Under the pieces are notes generated by a model. It worked only from the letters and a program-made list of their open reading frames with translations. It was not told the origin of the DNA and searched no databases. From positions 15,569,821-15,633,820 of the forward strand of contig NC_079312.1 of the NCBI RefSeq assembly GCF_029931775.1: a stretch of 64,000 nucleotides of DNA, written 5' to 3'. Origin of the DNA: Euleptes europaea (taxonomy: Eukaryota; Chordata; Lepidosauria; Squamata; Sphaerodactylidae). Made by a program: the position numbers and the translations under genes. How positions within the stretch are numbered: position 1 is the stretch's first letter; every line of letters starts with the position of its first letter. Shown here in pieces: positions 54,900-64,000 of the stretch.

Positions 54900-56430
54900 A
54901 TTTGGCCTTCCAAGGTAGCAATCAGTTAAAAAAACATTAAAAACAAACTTTGAAAACAATGCACATATACGTGGAAAACAACAATTGAAAATATAAAAAA
55001 GAAGGAGAGTCAATAAAGGATAGTCACATGAAACAAAAAAGTCTTCATCTGCTGACGGAAGATAACAATAGAGGGAGACAGATGACTCCACAATTTGGTG
55101 GCACAATCAAGAAGCCCTTTCATGGGATGCTACCCATTTCCCCTCAGATGATGGTGCAAATGAAGCACGCCCCCCCAAATGACCAGAATAGGTAACTTCA
55201 TGTGGCAGTGGGTGGTCCTTAATGTATTTCAGCTCTAGCCATATAGTCAATACCAGCACATTGAATTGGGCCCAGAAGCAAACTGGAAGTCAGTGGAGCA
55301 AGACTGGGGTTATTTGGTTCCTACAACGCACTCCGGACAGCATTCTCACTTCAGCATTCTCTACCAATTACAGCTTCCACACACTCTTCAAGGGCAACCA
55401 AACACAGAGCACATTGCAGTAGGCTAATCTAGATGTTACCAGGGCATGCAACACAGTGGCAAGATCTTGTCTGCACAGTAAGGGCTGCAGATAGCTCCCC
55501 AGCTGAAGCTGCTGAAGGGGAACCCTGGTCACTGCTACCACCCGTTTCTCCAACAGGAAACCCTGGTTCAGAAGCACCTCCAAGCTATGAACTGCTCCTT
55601 TAGAGGGAGTGCAACCCCATCCAGAACTGGAGGTATCCAAATACCTGGGTCAGACCTTCCTCCCCTCCCCCTACACACACACCAGTACCATCTCTGTTTT
55701 GTTGGGATTAAGTTTCCGCTTGTTAGCTCTGATCAACCCAAAAACTGCCTTGAGGCACCTGTTCACAGTTTCCATGGCCTCCCTGGAATCTGCTGGAAAT
55801 GCAAGATAGAGCTAAGTGTCATCCACAGACTGGTGGCAATTCAACCTCAATCTCCAGATGACCTCTCCCAGTGGCTTCATATAGATGTTGAAAAGCAGAG
55901 GGTGGAAACATTGAACCTTCCAGGACTACATAGGCCAAAGGCCAAGAAGCTGAGCAGCAGCCCCCCAGCACCACACTCTGAAACTAACCTTTGAAGTAGG
56001 ACTGAAACCACTGCACAAAAGGGCCTTCCAGTCCCTACCCCGAAAGGCGATCCAGAAGGATACCATGATTGATGATATCAGAAATGGCTGAGAGGGCTGA
56101 AGAATCAATCAGGTCACTCTCCCCACATCCACCTCCCTCACAGATCATCCACCAGGGCAACCAAGGCCATTTGAATCCCATAACCAGGCTTGAAGCCAGA
56201 TGTGAATTGATCCAAATAATCTGCTCCATTCTGGAATCACTGAAGTTGTCCAGCCACCCCTGGTTCAATCACCTTGCTCAAGAATGTCACATTTGAGACT
56301 GGCTGATAGTGATCGAAATCTCCTGTGTCCAGGGGAGGTTCCTTTAGTAGTGGAAGTACCACTTCCTGCTTCAAGGCAGGGGCAACCACCCCCCACTTGT
56401 GCCTCTTAAGCCATCTGAGTGGCAAGAAAA
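54900..56430 (-). mobile_element. L2-like LINE, reverse transcriptase and 3' part
   Basis: Reading on the minus strand: LKQEVVLPLLKEPPLDTGDF and YQPVSNVTFLSKVIE (56237-56425), SDIINHGILLDRLSG (about 56035-56100), LLFNIYMKPLGEV and a catalytic-site remnant SVDDT near 55840, RANKRKLNPNKTE, then ALVTSRLAYCNVLCVWLPLK (about 55380-55450). This is the order of an L2-type reverse transcriptase. The catalytic YADDT is altered to SVDDT and frames change several times, so it is an old dead copy. Part of the plus-strand reverse text (CATTGAATTGGGCCCAGAAGC) at 55260 is its 3' region. Confidence 0.7.
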
Positions 56431-56719
56431 ATAAAAGTAGAAATTAGAAAAAAATGTAGTAGGCAGCATAAAATGCTTTTTTATTATTACAGAAACAGCA
56501 ACTAGTATTGGGATGTATACGTCACAATAACCTAGTTTGATGGTCTGATGAATGGTGGGATGATAGCCGGGATGATAGCCAATGATAGTCTTCTGGACCT
56601 GCTGGGCTGGCCTTGCCTGTTGGGGATTCTCTTCTAAACACCCCCCCCCCTTGATAGGGTGCCTTGTTTGTCGGCTGCAGCCGGGGATCCACAGCAACGG
56701 CATAATCAAACGGGTGATT

Positions 56720-57215
56720 TGTCGCTAGGTCAAGCGACGAGCTTCAGAAAGCAGATCTTTTGTTTTATTGTATAAGACTTCCGTCTACTGGAGCTAGAAT
56801 ATAACTGCAGCTTTTGGGGTGTTTTTTGTGTCTTTGACTTGGTGGCAACTATAAAGCTTTATTTAAGGAGTGAAAATGCCCCTCATCTTATGGGAATGTT
56901 TGGACTATAGACTGGTATCTGTGGGGCTATTTTATTTTTGTGCTCCCTGTTCTCTGGTATATTCAGATTGCATTTTCTTCTATGTTTTTGGACCTTGTAT
57001 AGCTCAAGTTAGAGGATTACAAGATCAATTAGAGTATACTATTTTTTGGACTGTTTTTCTTCTGACGTTTCCTTCCACCCTGAAGACCTCTGGTGTGCTT
57101 GAAAACTTACACTATGTTTTGTGCCCAGTTAAATAGTAAAAGGTACTACACGGACTTTGTTCTTGTTTGGGGTTGTTGCATGGACCACTACGGCTGTACA
57201 AGTTTTTCCATATTC
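56720..57215 (+). mobile_element. PLE-like end region
   Basis: Contains CCTGAAGACCTCTGGTGTGC...TTGAAAACTTACACTATG, GTTGTTGCATGGACCACTAC and GGCTGTACAAGTTTTTCC, an uninterrupted counterpart of 16920-17330. The start is uncertain. Confidence 0.45.
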
Positions 57216-57647
57216 CAGGAATGACGGGGGGTGGGGGTTTGGATAAGTCCAATTTGGCCATAGACACACTGCAATGCAAATGGGGGCAGGTGAGGTGTTT
57301 CTGAAAGGGATCGGGTGAGTGTATCTGTTAAATGAGGATGCCCTGAAGGGCAGTTTCCTCCCCTCCCTTTTATTTTGGGTGCTTACTCTACCATCTACCT
57401 CCCAGTTTACCAGTGCACAGACGCAAATGACTAGAAATGAGCAACATAGAGGAATGCAAGTCTGAACTAAAGTTGCAGGACCATTCTGAACAGAAAACTT
57501 TCCATGGTAAACTAAAATGTCCTGAATCTGTATAAGTTCCCCAAATTCCTAGGTCTGGTAATAATACAAGCAGCCTGGGACATACTAAAACACATCCGGC
57601 CCACTCTAATGCCCGGTCTGAAAATCCCTGCAGCATTTCTTCATTAC

Positions 57648-57766
57648 CTTTGAATTGCTTCTTGATGCCTTCCAAAAAAGGATTTAAATCCGAGAAGTCC
57701 CAGATGTGCCACTTCAGTGCAAGAGGAAAAGTCATTGGATTCCCAAATGCCTCCTTTTCTTCATAC
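57648..57766 (-). pseudogene. Lone copy of TRIM exon 5
   Basis: 119 bp, same length and splice sites as exon 5: acceptor CTCAAG before GTATGAAG, donor TTCAAAG before GTAATG. Encodes RYEEKEAFGNPMTFPLALKW then HIWDFSDLNPFLEGIKKQFK. The frame is intact, yet no exon 4 or 6 partners exist nearby: upstream is the end of another TRIM gene and downstream the next exon 1. It is probably non-functional or, less likely, used by long-range splicing. Confidence 0.8.
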
Positions 57767-57863
57767 CTTGAGAAAATCATGTTAAAGTATCATCCATTCA
57801 ATTCACAATTCCCCCCCAGGGGATCAAGGAAACAGAGGAAGGAATTGGCAGAAAGCTTACAGC

Positions 57864-58180
57864 AGGGGTCCCCAACCTTTTTGAGCCTGCCAGCACATTT
57901 GTAATTCTGACACAGCATAATAGGCATAACATCAGAATAGCTACCACAAAAAGGCTACTATAGGAGGAGGAGGAGGAGGAGGCCGCCACAACATGACTGC
58001 CAAAGCTTAATTCCAGTAACACAGCGCAGATCCTTGTGCTGGCAGCTGCCAATCAAGTCTCCAGTAGTCAATCAGAATCTTTTATAGAGAAAAGCCCTAC
58101 CTGGTTCCACCCACTTCCAAAAAATATCTGGCAAGTGCCAGAAAAGGTGCCCACGGGCACCACATTGGGGACCCCTGACT
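57864..58180. mobile_element. hAT-like non-autonomous element
   Basis: Ends CAGGGGTCCCCAACCTTTTT and ATTGGGGACCCCTG. Imperfect 8 bp flanks GCTTACAG and ACTTGGAG. The paralogous site at about 41205 is empty (CAGAAAGCCGAGAGACAGAG). A GGA run lies at 57965-57981. Confidence 0.7.
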
Positions 58181-58639
58181 TGGAGACACAGGCTGAGGCT
58201 GAAAGCAGAAAAAGATGGAAGGCTCTTTGGAGAGCAACATCGTCCACCTCACTGTCGCTCCTGGGACCCAAGAGCCACAACAGCAGCTGGGAGGAATGGT
58301 TATTTAAAAATAAAACAGAGCCCATTTCGGCTCAGGACACCACCACAGGGGAAGAAAGGGCTCCTGTCTACCCCACCGCCATTTTCCCTTGCAGAAACAG
58401 CACCTGGGGGGGCTAATTCTCCATTTTGCTACTCCATGTGGACTATTCTGTGCATTTGAAGCAGCAAAAAAGGGGAAATAACTCCCTTCCCCAGTGTTGT
58501 TTAGGCAGGGTTGTTGTGAGGATAAAATGGAAGAGAGCGGAATTAGGTTCAGCCGTAACGCCTTCATGTCTTTTTCTCCATCTCCCATAATACTAGAACT
58601 CGGAGGCACCCAATGAAGTTGCTGAGAAATAGGTTTGGG

Positions 58640-58767
58640 ATAGACAAAAGGACTTTTTTTTTTTACTCAATCAGTAATTAAACTGTTGAATTCATTGCTG
58701 ATGATGACCATGAGCATAGCTAGCTTTAAAAGAGGACTAGACATATTCAAGGAGGAGAGGTCCAGCA
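58640..58767 (+). mobile_element. LINE tail fragment
   Basis: GCATAGCTAGCTTTAAAAGAG...AGGAGGAGAGGTCCAGCA, matching 42745-42800. Cut by the PLE that follows. Confidence 0.6.
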
Positions 58768-59452
58768 GGTTGGCCAAGTCTGCAGTATCTTTCATGTTCT
58801 TTTATCCTTGTTTGTATGCTGCGTTTTGTGGTCCCGGTGTATAAAAGGATACAAGGATAAAAGAACATGAAAGACACTGCAGACTTGGCCAACCTGAGAA
58901 ATCAGCAGTGGCTGAACATGGACTGACACAAACAGGACACAGGGTCTTATTCCAAGACACTGAAAGACTGGACAGTTCTACCAACTATTTTGTCAGATTG
59001 CACAGAGAAGCCATTGAAATTCATAAACATCAGCACAACTTTAACAGAAAAGAGGAGAGTTTAAGAATGAATAAGGCTTGGCTTCCTGTTCTGAAAACCT
59101 CCAGACTAACAAAGACAACAGTCAACAATAGCCATGCAGATAAGCTTTGGATTACACACATTAACAGATCACTTCAGGATACAATGGTTCCATATTAACA
59201 TACCATACCCTCATTAGCACATTATCTTGATACTTACAGGACAATGATTAGCACATTACTTTTGCAGGACAGTACTCAGCTCAAACCCAACCCCTTTCTG
59301 ACTATATATTACTCTTCCTACACACTTGACGCTGAGAGACACTGTCCTTCAGTGTTACTCCTCTGAAGATGCCTGCCACAGTTGCTGGCGAAACGTCAGG
59401 AAAGAAAATTCCAAGACCACGGTTACACAGCCCAGATAACCTACAAGAACCT
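58768..59452 (+). mobile_element. 5' truncated PLE with inverted 5' end
   Basis: A frame at about 58890-59200 encodes the end of a PLE GIY-YIG domain: EHGLTQTGHRVLFQDTE, STNYFVRLHREAIEIHKHQH and NFNRKEESLRMNKAWLPVL. The 3' end carries GACACTGTCCTTCAGTGTTAC, CTGAAGATGCCTGCC and GGCGAAACGTC, tying the palindromes at 17009 and 27404 to this PLE family. The 5' end is an inverted repeat: about 53 bp at 58768-58820 and its complement ending at 58894, around a 25-30 bp spacer. One in-frame TGA follows AEHGLTQTG's upstream Met region (near 58922), so the coding part is not intact. Confidence 0.75.
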
Positions 59453-59599
59453 ACTTGGGGAGACTTACAGCAGAAGCCTGAATTTTCTGGTCACCAGCCA
59501 TGTATTGCCCATAATGGGCTGCTCAGCATGACAAATGCTTCATTTCAGAAGCTTATACTCATCTGAAGAGTGGCACAAACACACAGAGAGACAAAAGAG

Positions 59600-60419
59600 A
59601 AATTTTAATAGAAGCTTAACCCAGCAGAACCCTGGTTACAGAAATCCCCCTCCTGATTTTCTTTATACAACTGGAGAGCTGGGGACAGTTCAAGTCAACA
59701 AATGAAAGCATCCTTGTGCCTTATCTGGCACTTATGAAATCCCCCCCCCCAAAAACCCAACAATTCAAGACAGCACAGTTTTCAAATCAACATAATTTTA
59801 TCATTAACATAATATCTGTACAACCCTCACATCTACCATGACTGAAACCCAAGTGCTAGGAACATAGCAACCTTGATAGCATCCTCCTTGCCCTTCAGGA
59901 GGGGCACTCCAATGGGATTTCTGAGGGAGAAAAACCTCCCAACAGCCTGAGGCTGACATAGGTCGTTTTTGCATGGGAACTTGGACCCACATTCGCCCCG
60001 TCTGACTCGGTTGTTCCTTGGAGTTCTGCAAGTGTTTTCCATCCATTAGACACGAGCTCGCTGACAACCCTCGCAACGTCTGGGTCTTCCCATCCCTCTC
60101 TTAACTCGACTCTTCCCTCTAACCTGAGCTCAGCCCAGCTGAAATCTCCATGCAGATAGCAAAGCACTGGACACAGACGACTGCTTTCTCTCACAACCAA
60201 TCACAAAGCAGCGTGTCAAGAGGCAGGCATTCAAATACTTCCTGCTTCCTCGGAGCGCTTTCTGAGGTGAAATGTATTACTGTTGCTTTCAGAAATGAGA
60301 AACAAAGGGAAAAAAGGGAATGTTGGGAAATGCAGGAGAAATGTCTCCATTTTACCCCAGTTTTGGTGGTTGGGAGCCCGCAGAGACCTTATCGATGATC
60401 CTGCTGTGAAGAGACAGTC
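59600..60419 (-). other. 3' UTR and flank of the second TRIM gene
   Basis: Paralogous to 12300-12979. No separate gene; short frames have no motifs. Confidence 0.55.
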
Positions 60420-60934
60420 TTAAGAGAGTTTGAGGTAGCCCTTTTGATACACCCAAAACAAGGGCAGGAGGGTCTCTCCAGAGAAGGAGGCTCCGGAGAA
60501 CTCGTAGATCAGGGCTGCTCGGTCAGCGTCGAAAAAGGCCACTCGGCCCCCAGAGTAGTTCAGGCAGACTCGGATCCTCTTCAATTCCCCCCTCAGGAAC
60601 AAGGGAGGGCCGTGGTCTTTTAAGGCAGCCTTGTAGTATCCTCCCCACTTCCCCACAGTCCAGATCCCTTCCTCAGGACAAAAGAGGACCCCTCCCTTCC
60701 TCCTCACAGTCGTTCTGACCACCCCCACAATCCATCCTCCCTCACTTCCCACAAGGACTTCCCAGAAATGGCGGCCTGCTGTGAATCCCTCACGGCCCAG
60801 AACAGCACTATATTGGTCAAATCTCTCAGGATTGTCGGGCAGGGTTTGAGCTTTTTCTCCCCATCTCACGCTTTTCCGATCTTCGGACAGGACGAGTCGG
60901 GGATGAGCTGTGTCTGAATCCAGAGTCACATTTG
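60420..60934 (-). CDS. TRIM PRY-SPRY terminal exon, intact
   Basis: Acceptor CCCCCAACAG then CA AAT GTG, as in exon 7 of the other gene. It encodes ANVTLDSDTAHPRLVLSEDR (PRY), FDQYSAVLGREGFTAGRHFW, EVLVGSEGGWIVGVV, GIWTVGKWGGYYKAALKDHG, KRIRVCLNYSGGRVAFFDAD and ends YQKGYLKLS with TAA at 60420-60422. The PRY-SPRY (B30.2) domain is the target-recognition part of TRIM and butyrophilin-like proteins. Exon length and frame are complete. The other exons must lie beyond 64 kb, or the exon is orphaned. It is the best internal reference for judging the damaged exon 7. Confidence 0.92.
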
Positions 60935-61009
60935 CTGTTGGGGGGAAAACAAGGAAACAAGAAGAGAAGCATTTGCGGACCCAGGCCGAGCATGGGATCC
61001 AGAGGTCCA

Positions 61010-64000
61010 GCCCCTCCTACCAGGGGTCACCCACCCCAGCCCATAACACCCAGTGTTGTCCGAACCCCAAATCATGTGAGTGCAAGTTAAGCAGTACACA
61101 AATGACAAGTACAAACATGGTTGGATTGAAACAGGCCACAACTTTATTGGTTACAGCATTAGGCATTGGCAAGCATGGAGGTAGGATCCTGACATGAGGT
61201 GACCCGATGCCAGCTGATGTACCCTGCACCCAGCACCCTGCTGGGAGCAGCCTGAGATGGCAGCGTCCAGGACCCACTTGGACGGCAGCCACTGTGTAGT
61301 CATAGAATCATAGAGTTGGAAGGGACCACCAGGACCATCAAGTCCAACCCCCTGCACAATGCAGAAAACTCACAACTACCTCCCCCCTCCACACCCCTAG
61401 TGACCAGAAGATGGCCAAGATGTCCTCCCTCTCATCATCTGCCTAAGGTCACAGAATCAGCATTGCTGACAGATGGCCATCTAACCTCTTCTTAAAAACC
61501 TCCAGGGAAGGAGAGCTTACCACCTCCTGAAAAAGCCTGTTCCACTGAGGAACCGCTCTGTTAGAAAATTCTTCCTAATGTCTAGACGGAAACTCTTTTG
61601 ATTTAATTTCAACCCGTTGTTTCTGGTCAGGCCTTCTTGAGCAACAGAAAACAACTCGGCACCCTCCTCTCTATGACAGCCCTTCAAGTACTTGAACATG
61701 GTTATCATATCCCCTCTCAGTCTTCTCTTCAGGCTAAACATACCCAGCTCCTTCAACCTTTCCTCATAGGACTGGGTCTCCAGACCCCCTCACCATCTTT
61801 GTTTCCCTTCTCTGGACACGTTCCAGCTTGTCTACATCTTTCTTAAATTGTGGTGCCCAAAACTGAACACAGTACTCTCGTTGAGGTCTAACCAGAGCAG
61901 AGTAAAGGGATACCATCACTTCGCGAGATCTAGACACTATACTTCTGTTGATGCAGCACAAGACTGCATTTGCCTTTTTAGTTACAGCATCACACTGCTG
62001 ACTCATGTTCAGTGTTTGGTCTACTAAGACCCCATCCTTTTTGCACACACTACTGCTAAGACAAGTCTCCCCCATCCTATAATTATGCATTTGATTTCTC
62101 CTACCTAAATGTGGAACTTTACATTTTATTAGCTTTAGCCCAGTTCTTCAGCCTGTCCAGATCATCCTGTATCCTTGCTCTGTCTTCTACCGTATTTGCT
62201 ACCCCTCCCAATTTAGTATCATCTGCAAATTTAATAAGCATCCCCTCTATTCCTTCATCCAAATCATTTATAAAGATGTTGAACAACACAGGGCCCAGCT
62301 CAGATCCCTGAGGAACTCCACTAGTCACTTCTCTCCAAGTGGACGAGGAACCATTAACTAGCACTCTTTGGGTACGATCTGTCAACCAGTGGCAGATCCA
62401 TCTAACAATAATAGCATCTAACCCACATTTTCCCAATTTGTCAACTAGAATACTATGTGGAACCTTATCAAAAGCCTTACTGAAATCTAGATAAACTATG
62501 TCTACAGCATACCCCTGATCCAGCAAGGTAGTAACTTTCTCCTCCACCTGGAAGGAGTCCATCCCTTCGGCCCCTGACTGGGCATGTCCAAATCCAGGCC
62601 TCCTCCAAAGCTCCTTATTGGGGTCCCCAGCATGGGAAAAGGGGGCACGCAGGCCAGCTTTCCCCCAAACAGGATCCGGGCACCATGGCCAAACTGCCAG
62701 AAGAGGAGGCCAGAAGGGTGTGAGCTTCTGGACGACTCCCGCCAACGCCTAATGTTGCAACCAGACCCGTAGTCTGTGCAGGACGTCCTGCAACCAAATA
62801 TCCATGCCCCACAAGGACAGGTGCACACCATCTGGGCCAAACCAGGCCCCCAAGCGACTCCACTGGTCCACGAGGTGAATGACATCACCCCCAAGGGCTT
62901 CCGCCGCCCTACCAGTAGCCAGCATTGCCTTCCACCTAGGCATGGTCTTCCACCTAGGCATGGTCAACTTTTTCCGGGCACCCTGCCAGGTCTGCCTTTC
63001 CAGCATGTCCAGCCACAAGTGCTCACCCTTGGCTACCGCCTTGTTTGGGCCTGCAGATCCCACACTGCTGCTGCCCGCAGAGTGCTGCCTTTTGTTTTGC
63101 CCCGGTCATTTCCACCCTGATGACGTCTGGCAATCCATGCTGCCATACTTTTTGCTGCCTGTGCGGTAACAGGGACTCCCCATGTGTTCCAGAAGCACCA
63201 AACCACTTCAATTTGATCCAGTCACCCGTGCCTAAGCGACTTCCCCCACCAGGGTTAGGAGCACCCGGGCAACAAGGAGTTGGATCCAACAACAGGTGAC
63301 CCGCCTGCCAGCCAGTGTAGCATCAGCCCCCGTGAGGGACCGTGCCAGCCCAGTCTTCACCAGAGTGCCCACTGAGTGGGGGGGACCACGGAACGGCACA
63401 CCCTGTGTCACCCAGTGGTGAGCACCAGCCAGCCGTCCCTGAGCCAGACCTGCCCAGACATGGCTCAGTTCCGAAGACTCCTTAAGCGAGTTATCAACAC
63501 AAGAGGTAGGCTCATAGGCTTCCCCCCAAAATGGATCCACCTAATGCCCAGGCCACCCGCTGCAGCCAAGCAAGGAACAAGGGTCCTCCTGAGGGCCACC
63601 CCAGCCCAATTCCCACTCCAAGCAGGGAAATTCCCTCCAGCTGGTGACCCCTGCTCTATGCCCAGAGGAAGGCGAAAAACCTCCGGGACCCCTAGCCAAT
63701 ATGGCCCAGAGGAAAATTTCTTCCTGATGCCAAAGTGGCAATTGGCACTACCCTGGGCATGTAAGAAAGGGCCACAAGACGATCCCTCCAGTACAAGGAG
63801 CTTGCCCAATCAGTACAAGCTGCGCACACCCCCATCCTGCACACTATATGTCAGCAGGTCCAGGCCCCAATTTGCCACTGTGCGAAAACTAAAAGACATT
63901 ATATGGTGTTGCTTTGGGCCACATGCAAATGGACCTCCACCTACCCATGTGGACCTCTCCCTGCCCATGGCACAAACACGGGTCTGTGACCACCGTGGTG
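61010..64000 (-). mobile_element. Retroelement-like fossil with SGNH-hydrolase-like part (family uncertain)
   Basis: Two flanks (61010-61296 and 62580-64000) of a minus-strand sequence interrupted by a CR1. At about 62750-63060 it encodes a stretch ending GPDGVHLSLWGMDIWLQDVL, like the Asp-x-x-His block of SGNH/GDSL esterase-like domains carried by some YR (Ngaro-type) retroelements and some CR1 ORF1 proteins. The lower end has AATAAAGTTGTGGCC on the minus strand, like an element 3' end. It runs off the window. It is a broken copy; the class is a guess. Confidence 0.4.
61297..62575 (-). mobile_element. CR1 LINE, 5' truncated
   Basis: The 3' end at 61297 has the conserved CR1 end (minus strand GGTCCCTTCCAACTCTATGATTCTATG). 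The reverse transcriptase at about 62119-62575 reads [60 protein letters not shown] and the catalytic [12 protein letters not shown]. Downstream parts (SREVMVSLYSALVRPQREYC, and MFSLKRRLRGDMITMFKYLK near 61640-61756) are in other frames, showing at least two frame changes. Elements of this length end abruptly 5', as usual for CR1. Confidence 0.9.

Larger units (their letters stand above)
57240..59550. repeat. Partial duplicate of the TRIM exon 5 region
   Basis: Paralogous to 39640-43200 (landmarks given there). It contains exon 5 but not exon 4 or 6. Private insertions: a hAT-like element (57864-58180) and a PLE (58768-59452). Confidence 0.75.

Noticed and set aside
57648-57766. Start of a complete third TRIM gene
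   Set aside because: Neither exon 4 nor exon 6 nor a SPRY exon exists in the expected places between 51 and 60.4 kb.

Overview
This is a stretch of amniote, almost certainly squamate (lizard, perhaps gecko), nuclear DNA. The evidence is host genes split by canonical introns, a TRIM (RING/B-box/coiled-coil/PRY-SPRY) gene neighbourhood, and a mix of CR1, L2 and L1 LINEs, Penelope-like elements (PLEs), tRNA- and 5S-rRNA-derived SINEs, hAT-like DNA transposons and Ty1/copia elements. The species assignment is inference. Most of the 64 kb is transposon; host coding sequence is only about 2.3 kb.

Host genes, all on the minus strand. A seven-exon TRIM gene runs from its ATG at 50950 to a stop near 13.0-13.1 kb. 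Exon 1 (50531-50950) has RING and B-box. Exons 2 (96 bp), 3 (231 bp), 4 (23 bp), 5 (119 bp) and 6 (33 bp) follow at 46643-46738, 45457-45687, 43953-43975, 40995-41113 and 21330-21362. The PRY-SPRY exon 7 is at 12980-13474. All junctions are AG/GT and every phase matches, but exon 7 lacks about 26 bp relative to its paralogue, which shifts the frame and cuts the SPRY domain short. An extra B-box exon (48053-48217) lies in intron 1. A second, intact PRY-SPRY exon (60420-60934) ends another TRIM gene whose other exons lie outside the window. A lone copy of exon 5 (57648-57766) sits in a partial duplication of the exon 5 region.

Layout. 1-2.1 kb: fragments of a DIRS/YR retroelement, CR1, a Ty3/gypsy gag-like fossil and a LINE endonuclease. 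2.1-12.2 kb: a diverged duplicated block (2131-4060 against 7421-8310 plus 11440-11990), with a 2 kb TA-flanked non-autonomous DNA transposon (5036-7081) between the copies. 12.3-13.5 kb: 3' UTR and SPRY exon. 13.7-16.25 kb: a PLE with a 720-codon open frame. 16.8-21.2 kb: PLE ends, SINEs and a LINE 3' half. 21.5-39.0 kb: a nested pile in TRIM intron 5. Here a copia element (21470-39043, TSD GAGGG) holds a hAT element (23255-24641) and a second copia element (25616-37005, TSD GGGTC); the second holds a palindromic PLE insertion (27404-27765) and a full-length L1 (27890-33962, 18 bp TSD). 39-51 kb: TRIM exons 5 to 1 among small repeats. 51-57 kb: MITEs, an old L1 relic, a 5S SINE, an L2-like LINE and a PLE end. 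57.2-59.6 kb: the partial duplication. 59.6-60.9 kb: the second SPRY exon and its 3' UTR. 61-64 kb: a retroelement-like sequence of uncertain family interrupted by a CR1 LINE.

The strongest observations are the phase-consistent TRIM gene, the dated nest in its intron 5, two vertebrate Ty1/copia elements whose primer sites match the anticodon arm of initiator tRNA-Met, and the repeated head-to-head (palindromic) insertions of PLE ends that carry hammerhead-like cores. I saw no CRISPR array, operon or prokaryotic feature. All alignments and counts were done by eye.
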